A DNA stretch of 46,108 nt from Syntrophobacterales bacterium (GCA_019429105.1 JAHYJE010000028.1:1-46108); one strand, 5' to 3'. Positions 8,271 to 17,267 are shown, numbered from the stretch's first letter. The notes: generated by a model from the letters alone, not told the origin. Numbers and translations: made by a program.

Positions 8271-9326
8271 ATGAAGCCAAAATCGTTTCCTGCGATCGCT
8301 TTGATTTTGATCCTTCTTCTCTTGCCACGTCTATCCGTTGCCGGGGACGAAGAAGCGAGGAAGTCTGACACTCTGACCATTTACCTGGAAAACGATCTCT
8401 TCGCCTTCGATAATAATGACCACTATTACACCCATGGGACAAAAATCTCTTGGATTTCCCGGGATCTTTCGGACTATCGCGACATTGTGATTGCGCCGTC
8501 ATGGATGCATCTTTTCATTGAACGGATGCCTTTCGTCAACGATCCTGGAGAGCAGCGCTCGGTTTCTGTCTCATTGGGACAGAACATCTACACACCGGAG
8601 GACAAAGAACGGAGCGACCTGATCTTAGACGACCGACCCTATGCCGGGATCACCTATCTTGGACTGGGGCTCCACAGTAAGAGCCAGCGTCAAATGGACA
8701 CCCTTGAATTTGATTTTGGCATCGTCGGACGCCATTCCTATGCTGAGGATTGCCAGCAGGAGATCCATAACTGGACGGATTCGGGCAAATCCACAGGGTG
8801 GTCGCATCAGCTCCATGACGAACTCCTATTGAACCTTTATTTCGAGCGCAAATGGAAAGCATTCAAATCCGGAAGTTCAGGAGGTCTCGGATTTGACTGC
8901 ATTCCCTACATGGGAGTCGCTGTCGGAAACGCCTACACCGGAGTCAATCTGGGCGGACAGATGCGCTTCGGCTGGAACATCCCGAACGATTTCGGGACCT
9001 ATCTGATCCGACCGGGATCGGACAGCAGTGCCCCGGTGGACAACGCAGACCCCCGTTTCTTCCGCCCGTTCCATCGTTTCGGCATCCACGTCTTCCTGGC
9101 CGTTGACGGAAACGCCGTTGCCCGGAACATCCTGCTCGACGGGAATACCTTTCGGGGCAGCCACAGCGTCGACAAAAAGCCGTTCGTCGCTGATCTGATC
9201 GGCGGAATTGGCATGATCATTCATCGATTCAAGATTACCTACGCCTATGTTCACCGAACGAAGGAATTTGATACCCAGAAGGACGAACAGGATTTTGGGG
9301 CGATCTCCGGATCGTTCACGTTTTAA
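8271..9326 (+). CDS. lpxR: LpxR-like lipid A 3'-O-deacylase (outer-membrane beta-barrel)
   Basis: 351 residues with a signal peptide (MKPKSFPAIALILILLLLPRLSVAG, cleavage about residue 25). LpxR-family hallmarks follow: YLENDLFAF with the Asn-Asp pair at residues 41-42, HYYTHG at 51-56, DRPYAG at 121-126, and QQEIH with His about 166 equivalent to the catalytic His. The C-terminus ends in alternating hydrophobics and a terminal Phe (SGSFTF), typical of barrel proteins. LpxR removes the 3'-acyloxyacyl chain of lipid A at the outer surface and depends on calcium. All key residues look intact although both neighbours are broken. The ribosome site is weak. It is probably monocistronic, with an acyltransferase pseudogene upstream. 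Confidence 0.85.
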   Translation: MKPKSFPAIALILILLLLPRLSVAGDEEARKSDTLTIYLENDLFAFDNNDHYYTHGTKISWISRDLSDYRDIVIAPSWMHLFIERMPFVNDPGEQRSVSVSLGQNIYTPEDKERSDLILDDRPYAGITYLGLGLHSKSQRQMDTLEFDFGIVGRHSYAEDCQQEIHNWTDSGKSTGWSHQLHDELLLNLYFERKWKAFKSGSSGGLGFDCIPYMGVAVGNAYTGVNLGGQMRFGWNIPNDFGTYLIRPGSDSSAPVDNADPRFFRPFHRFGIHVFLAVDGNAVARNILLDGNTFRGSHSVDKKPFVADLIGGIGMIIHRFKITYAYVHRTKEFDTQKDEQDFGAISGSFTF

Positions 9327-9438
9327 ATTCGGGGAAATAAAGGTGAATAAAGATGATCAGAAAAACAGTTGGTAGGCCCTTACGGCCATTTACGAAGAGT
9401 CGGCTTTTGACTGATCTCTCCAGGGGGTAGCTCTATTG

Positions 9439-9822
9439 ATGCGGGTGCCGGCAATCCTATTTTTCGTTCTGGCCCTCCTGTTCATGCCCCCTCGGCAATC
9501 ATGAGAGCATTGCCCAGGAGATCCGCATCCTGGGCGGCGTCGTTCAGGAGGATGATTCGCGGGATCGATCCTATTCCTGGGCCGTCCAATATCTGCATGG
9601 CCTGAACGAACACTGGGCCGTGAATTTCTCGTGGCTCAACGTAGGCCATTTTCAGCATCATTGCGACGGCCACACCCGGTAGCTCTGGGCGCGCACCAAA
9701 CCTCTCGGGAAAAGGCTTGCCCTCGCAGCCGGCGTCGGCCCTTATCGATATTACGACACGCAGTCGGCCAGGGAAGGGGCCTCCTACGTGGAGTGCCACT
9801 CTGCTGAATCTGAACGGTGAAG
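9439..9822 (+). pseudogene. Outer-membrane beta-barrel-like protein, degenerate
   Basis: ATG at 9439 opens a signal peptide (MRVPAILFFVLALLFMPPRQ) that hits TGA at 9502-9504. In the next frame similarity continues as ESIAQEIRILGGVVQEDDSR, then SYSWAVQYLHGLNEHWAVNF and WLNVGHFQHHCDGH, broken again by TAG near 9679. Beyond it come LWARTKPLGKRLALAAGVGP and YRYYDTQ. The short alternating strands and the GVGPYRYYDT turn look like a small outer-membrane barrel of unknown function. One frameshift and one stop show it is not functional as sequenced. Confidence 0.55.
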
Positions 9823-9830
9823 TCTTTCCC

Positions 9831-10145
9831 ATGGAAAACGGCTATTGGACCAAGTTTGAGGCGTGGTGGGTGGACACAGAACCGCACATTCCACACGGCA
9901 TCCGGTATTCCCTGAGTTTTCATGACCGGTACACCCGGATGATTCTGGGATTTGACAACGCCCACGCCATCCGACCGGCAAAGAAAGGTTACACCGCCTG
10001 GAAAATCAGTTGGGATCATCGTCACAACCGGGAAAAAGTGCACCGAAACATCCGGCCGGTGGTCGAAGCGACCGACTTCACGATTCAGTTCGGCTTGTAC
10101 GGTTCTTCTCGTAGCGAACAGGGTGTGAACACCGCAAAAAATTAG
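9831..10145 (+). CDS. TumE-like (DUF6516) toxin-family protein, possibly damaged
   Basis: 104 residues from ATG 9831, with GGTGA upstream. The first 65 residues (MENGYWTKFEAWWVD, then IPHGIRYSLSFHDRYTR, LGFDNAHAIRP and WDHRHNREKV) match the DUF6516/TumE core, including the HGIRYSL and DNAH motifs. After about residue 66 the family's usual PYxF...LLxDFW ending is not recognisable. The C-terminus may therefore have been altered by a frameshift or replacement. In TumE-TumA modules a helix-turn-helix antitoxin normally follows in an operon. Here the 395 nt downstream hold no such gene, so this is an orphan or a relic. Confidence 0.5.
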   Translation: MENGYWTKFEAWWVDTEPHIPHGIRYSLSFHDRYTRMILGFDNAHAIRPAKKGYTAWKISWDHRHNREKVHRNIRPVVEATDFTIQFGLYGSSRSEQGVNTAKN

Positions 10146-10540
10146 GCGAAAACGGGGTCTTTGCGGTAGGTATATATTTAGGTATACATGCAAGTCGCAC
10201 ATTTAAAAACAGTAGTCATTATAATTCGATATATAGCCTATTCAATCCCAGTACCGCCATAAAAATCAAGGGTTTAGCTGCAGCGGTTAACCCCTTGTTC
10301 TATCTTGGTGGCGGGTGTTGGTGAGGATATTCTAATTTCAATGGTGAGAAGTGTCTCTTACATTGGTATTTGCAATTATCCAGTAGCTTGAAATAATTAG
10401 CTTGTGATATTACGGTATGATCATGCGGTTAATCAAACCCGCTGCAGACGGATGCACCTCGTCGGCAGTCACGGGCTTGATCGTTTGTATGTCCGGGGGC
10501 TGCTAATTACGCCGTCGGTTCTCCCGCCCGCGGCAATAAG
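10146..10540. other. Intergenic stretch without a recognisable gene; contains one hairpin
   Basis: Nothing coding is seen on either strand. A hairpin CAAGGG (10267-10272)/CCCTTG (10292-10297), extended by a bulged TT/AA step, lies between converging transcription units: the TumE-like gene from the left and the eight-gene operon from the right. It lacks a clean T-tract on either side, so terminator function is only possible. The stretch is A+T-rich compared with the operon. Confidence 0.35.
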
Positions 10541-11173
10541 TCAGCCTTCCGAGCCGCCGCGCAGAAGTGCTGCCAGCCGCTCGTCGAAATCCTTTCCGAG
10601 TTCTTCGTGGAGGCTCCGACCATGGGCATCCATCGTGACGATTCCTGGGAAACGGTCCAGCCGTATCTTCCAGAGCGCCTCCGGTAAGCCGAACTCCTTC
10701 TTGAATACGTCGAGAACTTCGACAATCGCCCGGGCGTTGGTCACACCGGCCCCGCCTATGCCGTGTACATAGACGGCCCTGTGGGTCTTACAGGCGGCAA
10801 GTGTCCGCGGACCCATGCCGCCCTTGCCGATAATGACCCGCAGGCCGAAGGCGGCGATCACCTTGTCTTCATAGATTTCGTCGCGGATGCTTGTCGTCGG
10901 TCCGGAAGAGACGATGCTCCATTTCCCCGCATCGTTGCGGAGGATCGGACCGCTGTGGTAAATGGCCCCCCCGCGATAGATCTGCTTCAACTCGTCGAAG
11001 ATCCGCTGATCTTCCGTCGGCAGGGGTTTCTTCCCTTCGATGAGACGATCTACCAGGTATTTGTGGGCCGCATCCCGGCCTGTCGTTGCAATTCCGGAAA
11101 TCGCCACGGCGTCGCCGACATGGAGTTCCATTATCTGTTCTTCCGTAATGGGAATGGTCAAATCTCTGCTCAT
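10541..11173 (-). CDS. Fe-S hydro-lyase (class I fumarase/tartrate dehydratase) beta subunit
   Basis: 210 residues from the ATG at 11173, preceded by GGATGAGG; this start sits 7 nt after the alpha-subunit stop. An upstream in-frame ATG at 11215 would overlap alpha. Motifs of the C-terminal fumarase domain are present: GDAVAISGIATTGRDAAHKYL, then GGAIYHSGPI, SSGPTTSIR, IGKGGMG and VYVHGIGGAG. Together with alpha it forms a [4Fe-4S] dehydratase acting on fumarate/malate or L(+)-tartrate; two-subunit forms include TtdAB and anaerobic fumarases. As last gene of an operon with a tricarboxylate-type transporter and an acid-sugar dehydratase, a catabolic role on a tartrate-like substrate is likelier than housekeeping fumarase. 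Confidence 0.88.
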   Translation of the reverse strand: MSRDLTIPITEEQIMELHVGDAVAISGIATTGRDAAHKYLVDRLIEGKKPLPTEDQRIFDELKQIYRGGAIYHSGPILRNDAGKWSIVSSGPTTSIRDEIYEDKVIAAFGLRVIIGKGGMGPRTLAACKTHRAVYVHGIGGAGVTNARAIVEVLDVFKKEFGLPEALWKIRLDRFPGIVTMDAHGRSLHEELGKDFDERLAALLRGGSEG

Positions 11174-11180
11174 GGCTGCC

Positions 11181-12092
11181 TCATCCGATAAAACGACAGG
11201 ATCCGTCGGCTTCAATCCGGATGGCCCGTCGGCGGTTTTCCCAACACATATAAGTCACGGTGACAAAGTAGCACGCGGGCAGCCGGTGGAGTGCGCCGAT
11301 CTTGACCCCCAGAAGTGTGGCTTTTCCGCCGAGTCCCAGGGGGCCGATCCCCAGGGTGTTGGCCTCCCGGAGAATCAGTTCTTCCAGAGCCGCCAGCGCC
11401 GGATCGGGATTCACATCGCCCAGCGGTCGCAGCAACTGGTGCTTCGAATGGAGATAGGCAGAGCCGCGGTCGCCGCCGATGCAGATCCCCAAGATCCCCG
11501 GCGGACACCCCTTGCCTTCCGCACGGCGAACTGCGTCCAGTACCACCCGGCGAATCCCCTCCAGATCGCGTCCCGCATTGAGGGCGTCATCGGGTAGGCT
11601 GTACTGCCGTCCCACATTCTCGCTGCCGCCGCCCTTGAGGATGAGCGCTACGGAGATGGCCTCATCATCACACTCCTCGAAAAAGACCCCCGGGAATCCG
11701 TTACCCACGTTGTTTCCGCTGTTGACGCCGGTTACCGGATCCACGGCGTTGTGCCGTAGAAACAGCTCTTGCGTCGCCCGGGCCACCGCCTTCTCGCACA
11801 ACCGGCGCATGGCACGCTGGGAGAGCCCCACCGGATGGTTGATGAAAAAGAGCGGCGTCCCCGTGTCCTGGCAGAGCGGCGCCTGTTTTTTCCGGGCCAG
11901 GGCCATGTTTTCGAGAAAGGTCGCCAGAACGACCCGCGCTGTTGACTCAGGCGCCTCTTCGTCATACGCCCGCTTCAGGGCCGTCTCCATATCCTCGGGT
12001 AGTTCACACGCCGTCCGGCGTACGAGGTCGAAGATCGCTTCGCCGAAGGCGGGTCCGTTCAGTATCTCTGTCCAGTTGCGTTCCACGTTCAT
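11181..12092 (-). CDS. Fe-S hydro-lyase (class I fumarase/tartrate dehydratase) alpha subunit
   Basis: About 303 residues from MNVERNW at 12092; the frame stays open to an ATG at 12140 with no ribosome site, and a GGAGAG abuts the 12092 ATG. Cluster-binding motifs of the N-terminal fumarase domain are visible: APLCQDTGTPLFF, VNSGNNVGNGFPGVF, KGGGSENVGRQYSL and AEGKGCPPGILGICIGGDRG, then CWENRRR near the end. These carry the three conserved Cys that hold the [4Fe-4S] cluster. Such enzymes are oxygen-labile, fitting an anaerobe. Partner of the beta subunit 7 nt downstream. Fumarase and tartrate dehydratase cannot be told apart from motifs; context leans to a catabolic hydroxy-diacid dehydratase. 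Confidence 0.88.
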   Translation of the reverse strand: MNVERNWTEILNGPAFGEAIFDLVRRTACELPEDMETALKRAYDEEAPESTARVVLATFLENMALARKKQAPLCQDTGTPLFFINHPVGLSQRAMRRLCEKAVARATQELFLRHNAVDPVTGVNSGNNVGNGFPGVFFEECDDEAISVALILKGGGSENVGRQYSLPDDALNAGRDLEGIRRVVLDAVRRAEGKGCPPGILGICIGGDRGSAYLHSKHQLLRPLGDVNPDPALAALEELILREANTLGIGPLGLGGKATLLGVKIGALHRLPACYFVTVTYMCWENRRRAIRIEADGSCRFIG

Positions 12093-12258
12093 CTCTCCAT
12101 GTTTTGCGGACATTGCCGCAACGGTGGCAGTCATATCCATCCGGTATTGGGGCCGCGCGCGTTTCCCTTTTTCCGTCTGTCCGTCGGTGCAGAGCGTATG
12201 CCCACGGCAATTGGTTTCCCGCGCCTGCGTTTGCGCGACCCCTTCGACGGACGGGAGG

Positions 12259-13362
12259 TCACGCCACCCGGAAACGGCGGATGGTTTCCTCGGGGATCTC
12301 CAGACCCAGCCCCGGCTTCTGCGGCGGCATCATCAGGCCGTTTTTAATCTGCACGGGTTCGGAAAACGCGGCGGCCACCCACGGCATGTATTCGATCGAG
12401 CCCGTTTCCATAACGCCGCAGGCCACCTGGATCGCGCTTTCCATCATGTGATGAGGCTCCAGAGGCAAATTGGCGACATCGGCCATCGTCGCCACCTTGA
12501 CCATTTCGGTAATGCCGCCGATCCGGATGATGTCCGGCTGCAGGATGTCCGCCGCCTCGGCCCGCAGATAGGCGGCGAATTCATAACGCGACCCCAGCGT
12601 TTCTCCCATCGCGATGGGGATGTCCAGTTCCGCCGCGAGCCGGGCGTGGCCAGGAATATCCTCGCACAAAAGCGGTTCCTCAAACCACGCGATTTCGAGC
12701 TGTTCCAGTTCGCGACCGATCCGCACGGCCGTCGGGTAGTCCCATTTCTGGTTCGCGTCAACGGCGATCCAGACCTGGTCACCCAGTGCCTTGCGAACCT
12801 CCCGGACCCGCTGGATGTCAGTCCGGTAATCGGGATGACCAATCTTCATCTTGACGCCGAACATCCCCTGGCTCAGGTATTCCTCGAACGCTGCGACCAT
12901 TTCGGATACGCTCATATAGAGCCATCCGCCGTCGGAGTAATAGACCGGCGCGCTTTCCCGACGGCCGCCCAGCAGCTTGTAAACCGGCAAACCGGCGATC
13001 TTCCCCTTGATGTCCCACAGGGCCAGATCGACCGCGGCCTGGGCCTGGGTGACCAGGCCGCGCCTGCCCCCCGTCTGCATTCGCCTGTAGAGCTTGTGCC
13101 ACAGCCGTTCATGATCGAGGGCATCCTCATCGATCAACAGCGGCGCAAGATCGTCCTTCAGAATGCAGCGAGTGGCGGTGTCGCCGCCCAAAAGGCTCCA
13201 GGAGTATCCTACTCCCGTTGTCCCGTCTTCGGTGGTAATGAAGACGACCGGCATGTTGACGTTGCTGACCGGACCGCCCTTTTTCCCGCTGGAGGAGGCT
13301 GCCTGCATCGGCCGCGGCAGCGGCATCCGCAGCAATTCGGTTCTTATTTCTGTAATACGCAT
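12259..13362 (-). CDS. Enolase-superfamily acid-sugar dehydratase (mandelate racemase subgroup)
   Basis: 367 residues with a good site (AGGAGAACACC) before the ATG. The superfamily parts are an N-terminal capping domain to about residue 125 and a TIM barrel with KMK (171-173) as the KxK motif. Metal ligands are Asp202 in AVDANQKW, Glu in WFEEP (228-229) and Glu254 in GET. Asp277 and His304/305 (PHH) form the His-Asp dyad of the mandelate racemase subgroup. This set dehydrates or epimerises acid sugars such as galactonate, glucarate or D-tartrate. TarD-type D(-)-tartrate dehydratase uses the same Lys and His and would fit the neighbouring L-tartrate dehydratase-like subunits. Substrate remains unproven. 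It follows tctB by 18 nt in the operon. Confidence 0.85.
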   Translation of the reverse strand: MRITEIRTELLRMPLPRPMQAASSSGKKGGPVSNVNMPVVFITTEDGTTGVGYSWSLLGGDTATRCILKDDLAPLLIDEDALDHERLWHKLYRRMQTGGRRGLVTQAQAAVDLALWDIKGKIAGLPVYKLLGGRRESAPVYYSDGGWLYMSVSEMVAAFEEYLSQGMFGVKMKIGHPDYRTDIQRVREVRKALGDQVWIAVDANQKWDYPTAVRIGRELEQLEIAWFEEPLLCEDIPGHARLAAELDIPIAMGETLGSRYEFAAYLRAEAADILQPDIIRIGGITEMVKVATMADVANLPLEPHHMMESAIQVACGVMETGSIEYMPWVAAAFSEPVQIKNGLMMPPQKPGLGLEIPEETIRRFRVA

Positions 13363-13380
13363 GGTGTTCTCCTTGCTTTC

Positions 13381-13845
13381 TCAATCAAAGATATCCCCGG
13401 AAGGAATGGGAACCTGCAGCAGGCGGCCGAAGATGTAAACAATCAGAAAGGTAATAATCAGCGCCACGGCCGCCGCCTTGACAATCGTCCGCCAATTCTT
13501 TCGTTCCCCGCTGATGTACCAGGCAATGGACGTGAAGCACACCGCACTCGTCAGCGCGAATCCAAGGTAGCGGAGAGATAAAACCCACGCCAACATGATC
13601 GCAATGACGACGGCCACGTTACCCCAGCGGTTTCCCTCAGGCTCCGTCTCTTCCTTGTCCTTGATCACTCGGTACCGGGTGAACGACAGGATCAGTGCCA
13701 GGATAACGAAAGCCGCCATCAGCAGCATGATCCGGTCGGGAAAGATGCCGCCGAAGGGGGTTGTATAGTCCCGCTGGACCCAAAGCACCGCGATGAATAT
13801 CAGCATCAGCGCCGATCCCAAGCGATCCCGAAATGTTGCACCCAT
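13381..13845 (-). CDS. tctB: TctB-family small membrane subunit of a tripartite tricarboxylate transporter
   Basis: 154 residues with GGAGGTTTTACG before the ATG. Four hydrophobic segments are seen: about 11-25, 33-52 (IMLLMAAFVILALILSF), 74-105, and 123-142 (IVKAAAVALIITFLIVYIFG). This is the usual TctB/DUF1468 architecture. It joins the large TctA subunit in the inner membrane. It sits 29 nt after tctA. The gene order here, C-A-B, differs from the more common C-B-A. Confidence 0.88.
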   Translation of the reverse strand: MGATFRDRLGSALMLIFIAVLWVQRDYTTPFGGIFPDRIMLLMAAFVILALILSFTRYRVIKDKEETEPEGNRWGNVAVVIAIMLAWVLSLRYLGFALTSAVCFTSIAWYISGERKNWRTIVKAAAVALIITFLIVYIFGRLLQVPIPSGDIFD

Positions 13846-13874
13846 CGTAAAACCTCCTTGCTAATTTACCGCAG

Positions 13875-15395
13875 CTACTTCTTGGAAATCCCATTGCCCT
13901 GCAGCCGTGTCTTGATCGGTCCGAAGTAGGGCCAGAGAAACGAGAAGAGGGACATCGCGATCAGGATCCAGGAGATCGGGCTGACGAACAGCGCGAACCA
14001 GGGGGAGTCGTACGCTTTCCCCGACAGATAGGTCTGGACGAGACCGGTTTCCATAAGCGGACCCAGGATCAGCCCCAGGACAATCGGGGGGCCGGTGAAA
14101 CCCAGGCGCCGGATGCCAAACCCGATGACTCCAAAAAGCAGCATCAGGATCACATCGAGGAAATTGTTCCGGATCGCGTAGGAGCCGACGATCGTCAGGA
14201 TCGCGATCCCCGGCACCAGGTATCGGGTTGACAGCGTCGAGACGAACCGGGACAGGAGCCGGCCGCCGTAGATGCCGACCGGGACCATCACGATCGCCGA
14301 CAGCCCCACCGCCAGCATGAAGGTGTAGGTGATGTCCGCCTGCTGGGAAAAGAGCTCCGGCCCCGGCCGGAGACCCTGGAGCATCAGGACACCGTAGATG
14401 ATCGCATCCGGCGGCGCCCCGGGGATGCCCAGCGTCACCAGCGGGATCATCCCGCCGCCGACGACGGCGTTATTGGCCGCTTCCGTTGCAACGACCCCGT
14501 CGATGATTCCCGTGCCGAACTTCTCCGGGGTCTTGGAGGCCCGCTTCGCCTCGTTGTAGGAGACGAGGTTGGCAATGTTACCTCCGGCCCCCGGCAGGAT
14601 GCCGACGATCGTGCCAATAATCGAGGAACGGATCAGATTTCCTGGCATGGAGAAAACGTGGCGGGTCGTCTTCCAGAGGACCCCCTTGGTCCGTTTGTAT
14701 TCGACCCGCTCCTTGTGGGATTCGCCCTGGAGGACCAGGTTGATCAGCTCGGGGATGCAGAAAAGGCCGATCAGGATCACGATGAGTTCCACACCTCCCT
14801 GCATCGAGGTCATGCCGAAGGTGTACCGCACGTCGCCGCCAATCGGGGCGATGCCGATCGTGGAGATGAGGACGCCGAAGGCGGCGCCGGTGATCCCCTT
14901 CAGAAACGCCCCGGCGGAGAGGCTGGAGATGATCGTGATGCCGAACACCCCCACCCAGAAGTATTCGGCCGGGCCGAATTTCAGTGCGATGTCCGCCAGC
15001 GGTGGGCTGAGAAAAATCAGGCAGACGACGCCGAAGAGGCCTCCGATCGCGGAGCCGACCGTGGCCCCGATGATCGCCTCTTCGCCACGGCCCTGCCGGG
15101 CCATCGGGTAGCCGTCGAAAGTGGTGCCGATGGAGCTGGGCGTTCCCGGCGTGTTGATCAGAATCGCGCTGAAGGCGCCCCCGTAGATGCAACCCATGTA
15201 GATCGCGCCCAGTGTCACGAGTCCCGCGATTGGGCTCATCGAATAGGTGAAGGGGACGAGAAGCGCCACGGCCATCGTCGCCGTCAGTCCCGGCAGCGCG
15301 CCCATGGTCATCCCCGCAACCGTCCCGGCGATGACCAGCAGGAAGTTCTGTACCGTAAAGAGATTGTGCAACCCGATCAGGATATATTCAAACAT
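13875..15395 (-). CDS. tctA: TctA-family large membrane subunit of a tripartite tricarboxylate transporter
   Basis: 506 residues from MFEYILIGL at 15395, with a G-run ribosome site ending 6 nt upstream; 21 additional in-frame codons upstream are unlikely. It has about 12 transmembrane helices and the family signatures GTVAGMTMGALPGLTATMAVAL, GAIYMGCIYGGAFSAILINTPGTP and GILPGAGGNIANLVSYNEAKR. It is the transport subunit that accepts a carboxylate delivered by the TctC binding protein and uses an ion gradient. Encoded between tctC (79 nt away) and tctB. The substrate is probably a hydroxylated di- or tricarboxylate given the dehydratases in the operon. Confidence 0.94.
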   Translation of the reverse strand: MFEYILIGLHNLFTVQNFLLVIAGTVAGMTMGALPGLTATMAVALLVPFTYSMSPIAGLVTLGAIYMGCIYGGAFSAILINTPGTPSSIGTTFDGYPMARQGRGEEAIIGATVGSAIGGLFGVVCLIFLSPPLADIALKFGPAEYFWVGVFGITIISSLSAGAFLKGITGAAFGVLISTIGIAPIGGDVRYTFGMTSMQGGVELIVILIGLFCIPELINLVLQGESHKERVEYKRTKGVLWKTTRHVFSMPGNLIRSSIIGTIVGILPGAGGNIANLVSYNEAKRASKTPEKFGTGIIDGVVATEAANNAVVGGGMIPLVTLGIPGAPPDAIIYGVLMLQGLRPGPELFSQQADITYTFMLAVGLSAIVMVPVGIYGGRLLSRFVSTLSTRYLVPGIAILTIVGSYAIRNNFLDVILMLLFGVIGFGIRRLGFTGPPIVLGLILGPLMETGLVQTYLSGKAYDSPWFALFVSPISWILIAMSLFSFLWPYFGPIKTRLQGNGISKK

Positions 15396-15473
15396 AGACA
15401 ACCCCCCGTTTCGGCAACGGGCAGACATCGGCTCCGACAGAACCGACGTCCGCCACAAACCGCCGCAATAGAG

Positions 15474-16442
15474 CTACTTCTTCAGCCGCCCCAAATCCTT
15501 CATGATGGCCTCGTATTCGACCATCTTCTTCTTCACCAGGGCCAGTGAGGCCTCGGGTCCCAAGAATTCGGTCTTGAACCCGTTCTGGTCCATCTTCTTC
15601 TGCACCTCCGGGTCCTTCATCACCTTCTCGAAGACACTTGCCAGCTTGTTGACTATCTCGTCCGGTGTCCCCGCAGGCGCGGCGACTCCCCGATAGGCCC
15701 CTTCGACAACGTCATATCCCAATTCCTTGAAGGTCGGAACATCCTTCAGGACGGCCATCCGCTCTTCGGAGGCGATCGCCAGCGCGCGGAACTTGCCGGC
15801 GTACTGAACCCCCATCGTGGAGTAGGTCATCAGCGCCGTCACGTGGCCGCCCAAGAGCGCAGGAACGGCGGAGCCGGTGCCGCCGAAGGGAATGTAGGTC
15901 AGCTTGATTCCCGCGGTCTTGTTCAGCATCGCCGTTCCCAAGTCGTTGGCCGTCGAGGAGCCGCTGCCGCCGATGGTCACGACGCCCGCGGGCTGTTTCT
16001 TGACGTAGTCTATGAAATCCTTGAGGGTCTTGAATGGACTGTCCTGCCGGACAACCAGCAGATCGGGGGTGCTCTCGAAGAAATAAATGCTCTTGAGGTC
16101 CAGGGTATTGTAGCCGGCTTTACCCCTCTCGAGCGGCTGCAGGATGATGTGGGGCAGGTTGTGACCGGCGATGGTGTAGCCGTCGGGTTTGCTGCGGAGC
16201 ATCTCCGCCCAGCCGATGGAGCCGCCGCCGCCGATCTTGTAAGTGATGACGACGTTCTGGCCGAAGTGCTTCTTCAGCGCCTGCTCCTGGATCCGGGCGG
16301 TGATGTCAGACTCTCCGCCGGGATTGAAACTGATGATGTAGGTAAGGGGTTTTTCGGGATACCCCGCTGCACCGACGCTGCCGGTCAGGGCAACCGCGAG
16401 CAGCGCAAACAGGACGATACAACCGATGGCAATTTTCTTCAT
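15474..16442 (-). CDS. tctC: TctC/Bug-family periplasmic carboxylate-binding protein
   Basis: 322 residues from the ATG at 16442, supported by GGAGGAAAGAG directly upstream; 70 in-frame codons further upstream lack a start signal. The signal peptide MKKIAIGCIVLFALLAVALT ends near GSVGAAG. The mature protein begins YPEKPLTYIISFNPGGESD, the Bug-family hallmark. Later IGGSGSSTANDLGTAMLN and YIPFGGTGSAVPALLGGHVTA follow the Bug fold. It captures an organic acid in the periplasm and delivers it to TctA/TctB. An in-frame 195-nt gap separates it from the upstream small hydro-lyase subunit. Confidence 0.94.
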   Translation of the reverse strand: MKKIAIGCIVLFALLAVALTGSVGAAGYPEKPLTYIISFNPGGESDITARIQEQALKKHFGQNVVITYKIGGGGSIGWAEMLRSKPDGYTIAGHNLPHIILQPLERGKAGYNTLDLKSIYFFESTPDLLVVRQDSPFKTLKDFIDYVKKQPAGVVTIGGSGSSTANDLGTAMLNKTAGIKLTYIPFGGTGSAVPALLGGHVTALMTYSTMGVQYAGKFRALAIASEERMAVLKDVPTFKELGYDVVEGAYRGVAAPAGTPDEIVNKLASVFEKVMKDPEVQKKMDQNGFKTEFLGPEASLALVKKKMVEYEAIMKDLGRLKK

Positions 16443-16638
16443 CTCTTTCCTCCTTATAGTGGTTGAAGGTTTAATTTCCCGGATGCGCTGCCCGGAGCAG
16501 TCATCCGCGCGTGACCATTTCCTTCCGGCTACGGGCGGCCATGGCGACCATCGGTTCCTGCCCGATACCGGAACATTGATATGCTTCCCCTGCTTCGTGA
16601 AAAACTCGTTCTTTGTCTTTACGGACGTCGTCTTGCCG

Positions 16639-17175
16639 TCATGTGTCAACACGGGCCGTCCCGTCCGCCGGCGAGAGGAGGCCCATCTTCCTTCTGATCA
16701 TCGGCTTGACACCACCATGCATGAGGATGGCGGATACATATGCAGAAAGAGGCTGAGCCGTGGCAGTAGCGCCGGTTGTCAGATTGATCACCGTACCCAC
16801 CACCGGATCCACGCTCAACAGATCGTGCCGTTTCACCAGGGAGGCAATGCCGGGACATACCAGCAGCGGCAGCCCCAGATTGATTGCGTTGCGATAGAAG
16901 ATGCGGGCGAAAGATTCGGCGAGCACCGCCGCAATGCCGGACGCCTTCAGCGCCACTGCGGCATGTTCGCGGCTGGAGCCGCAACCAAAATTTGCGTCGG
17001 CAACGATCATGTCTCCCGGTTTGACCTCACGGACAAAGTCGGGGTCAACCCGCTCCAGGGTGTGTTCAGCGACCCGCTCGGGATCGGTAAGGTCGAGGTA
17101 GCCGCCGGGATAAATCTGATCCGTGTCGATATTGGCGCCGTAAACGAATGCCTTGCCCCTGATGATTCCAGTCAT
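16639..17175 (-). CDS. Aconitase-superfamily hydro-lyase small subunit (LeuD/HacB type)
   Basis: 178 residues, typical of the short archaeal-type LeuD/homoaconitase small subunit. The swivel-domain motifs are YGANIDTDQIYPGGYL and ADANFGCGSSREHAAVAL, followed by ARIFYRNAINLGLP. These match substrate-binding residues of 3-isopropylmalate dehydratase and homoaconitase. It lies 92 nt after the large subunit. No leuA or leuB gene is nearby, so leucine synthesis is not indicated. The operon context favours dehydration or isomerisation of an imported hydroxy acid, as done by dimethylmalate- or homoaconitate-type enzymes. Confidence 0.88.
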   Translation of the reverse strand: MTGIIRGKAFVYGANIDTDQIYPGGYLDLTDPERVAEHTLERVDPDFVREVKPGDMIVADANFGCGSSREHAAVALKASGIAAVLAESFARIFYRNAINLGLPLLVCPGIASLVKRHDLLSVDPVVGTVINLTTGATATAQPLSAYVSAILMHGGVKPMIRRKMGLLSPADGTARVDT

Positions 17176-17267
17176 GCCCGCCCCCCTGATGCAAGCGCTT
17201 TGTCCTCACGATTGTTCGCCACCCTTTCTCCTCCTTACTACGTAGGCTGTTATCAGAGCCACTGCCG

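Noticed and set aside
10267-10297. Phage attachment site or tRNA remnant at the hairpin downstream of the TumE-like gene
   Set aside because: No cloverleaf, no duplicated core and no integrase nearby; kept only as a hairpin.
11479-13581. 700-codon plus-strand frame across the fumarase and enolase genes
   Set aside because: Antisense to three well-supported genes with intact active-site motifs; no start signal or recognisable domain.
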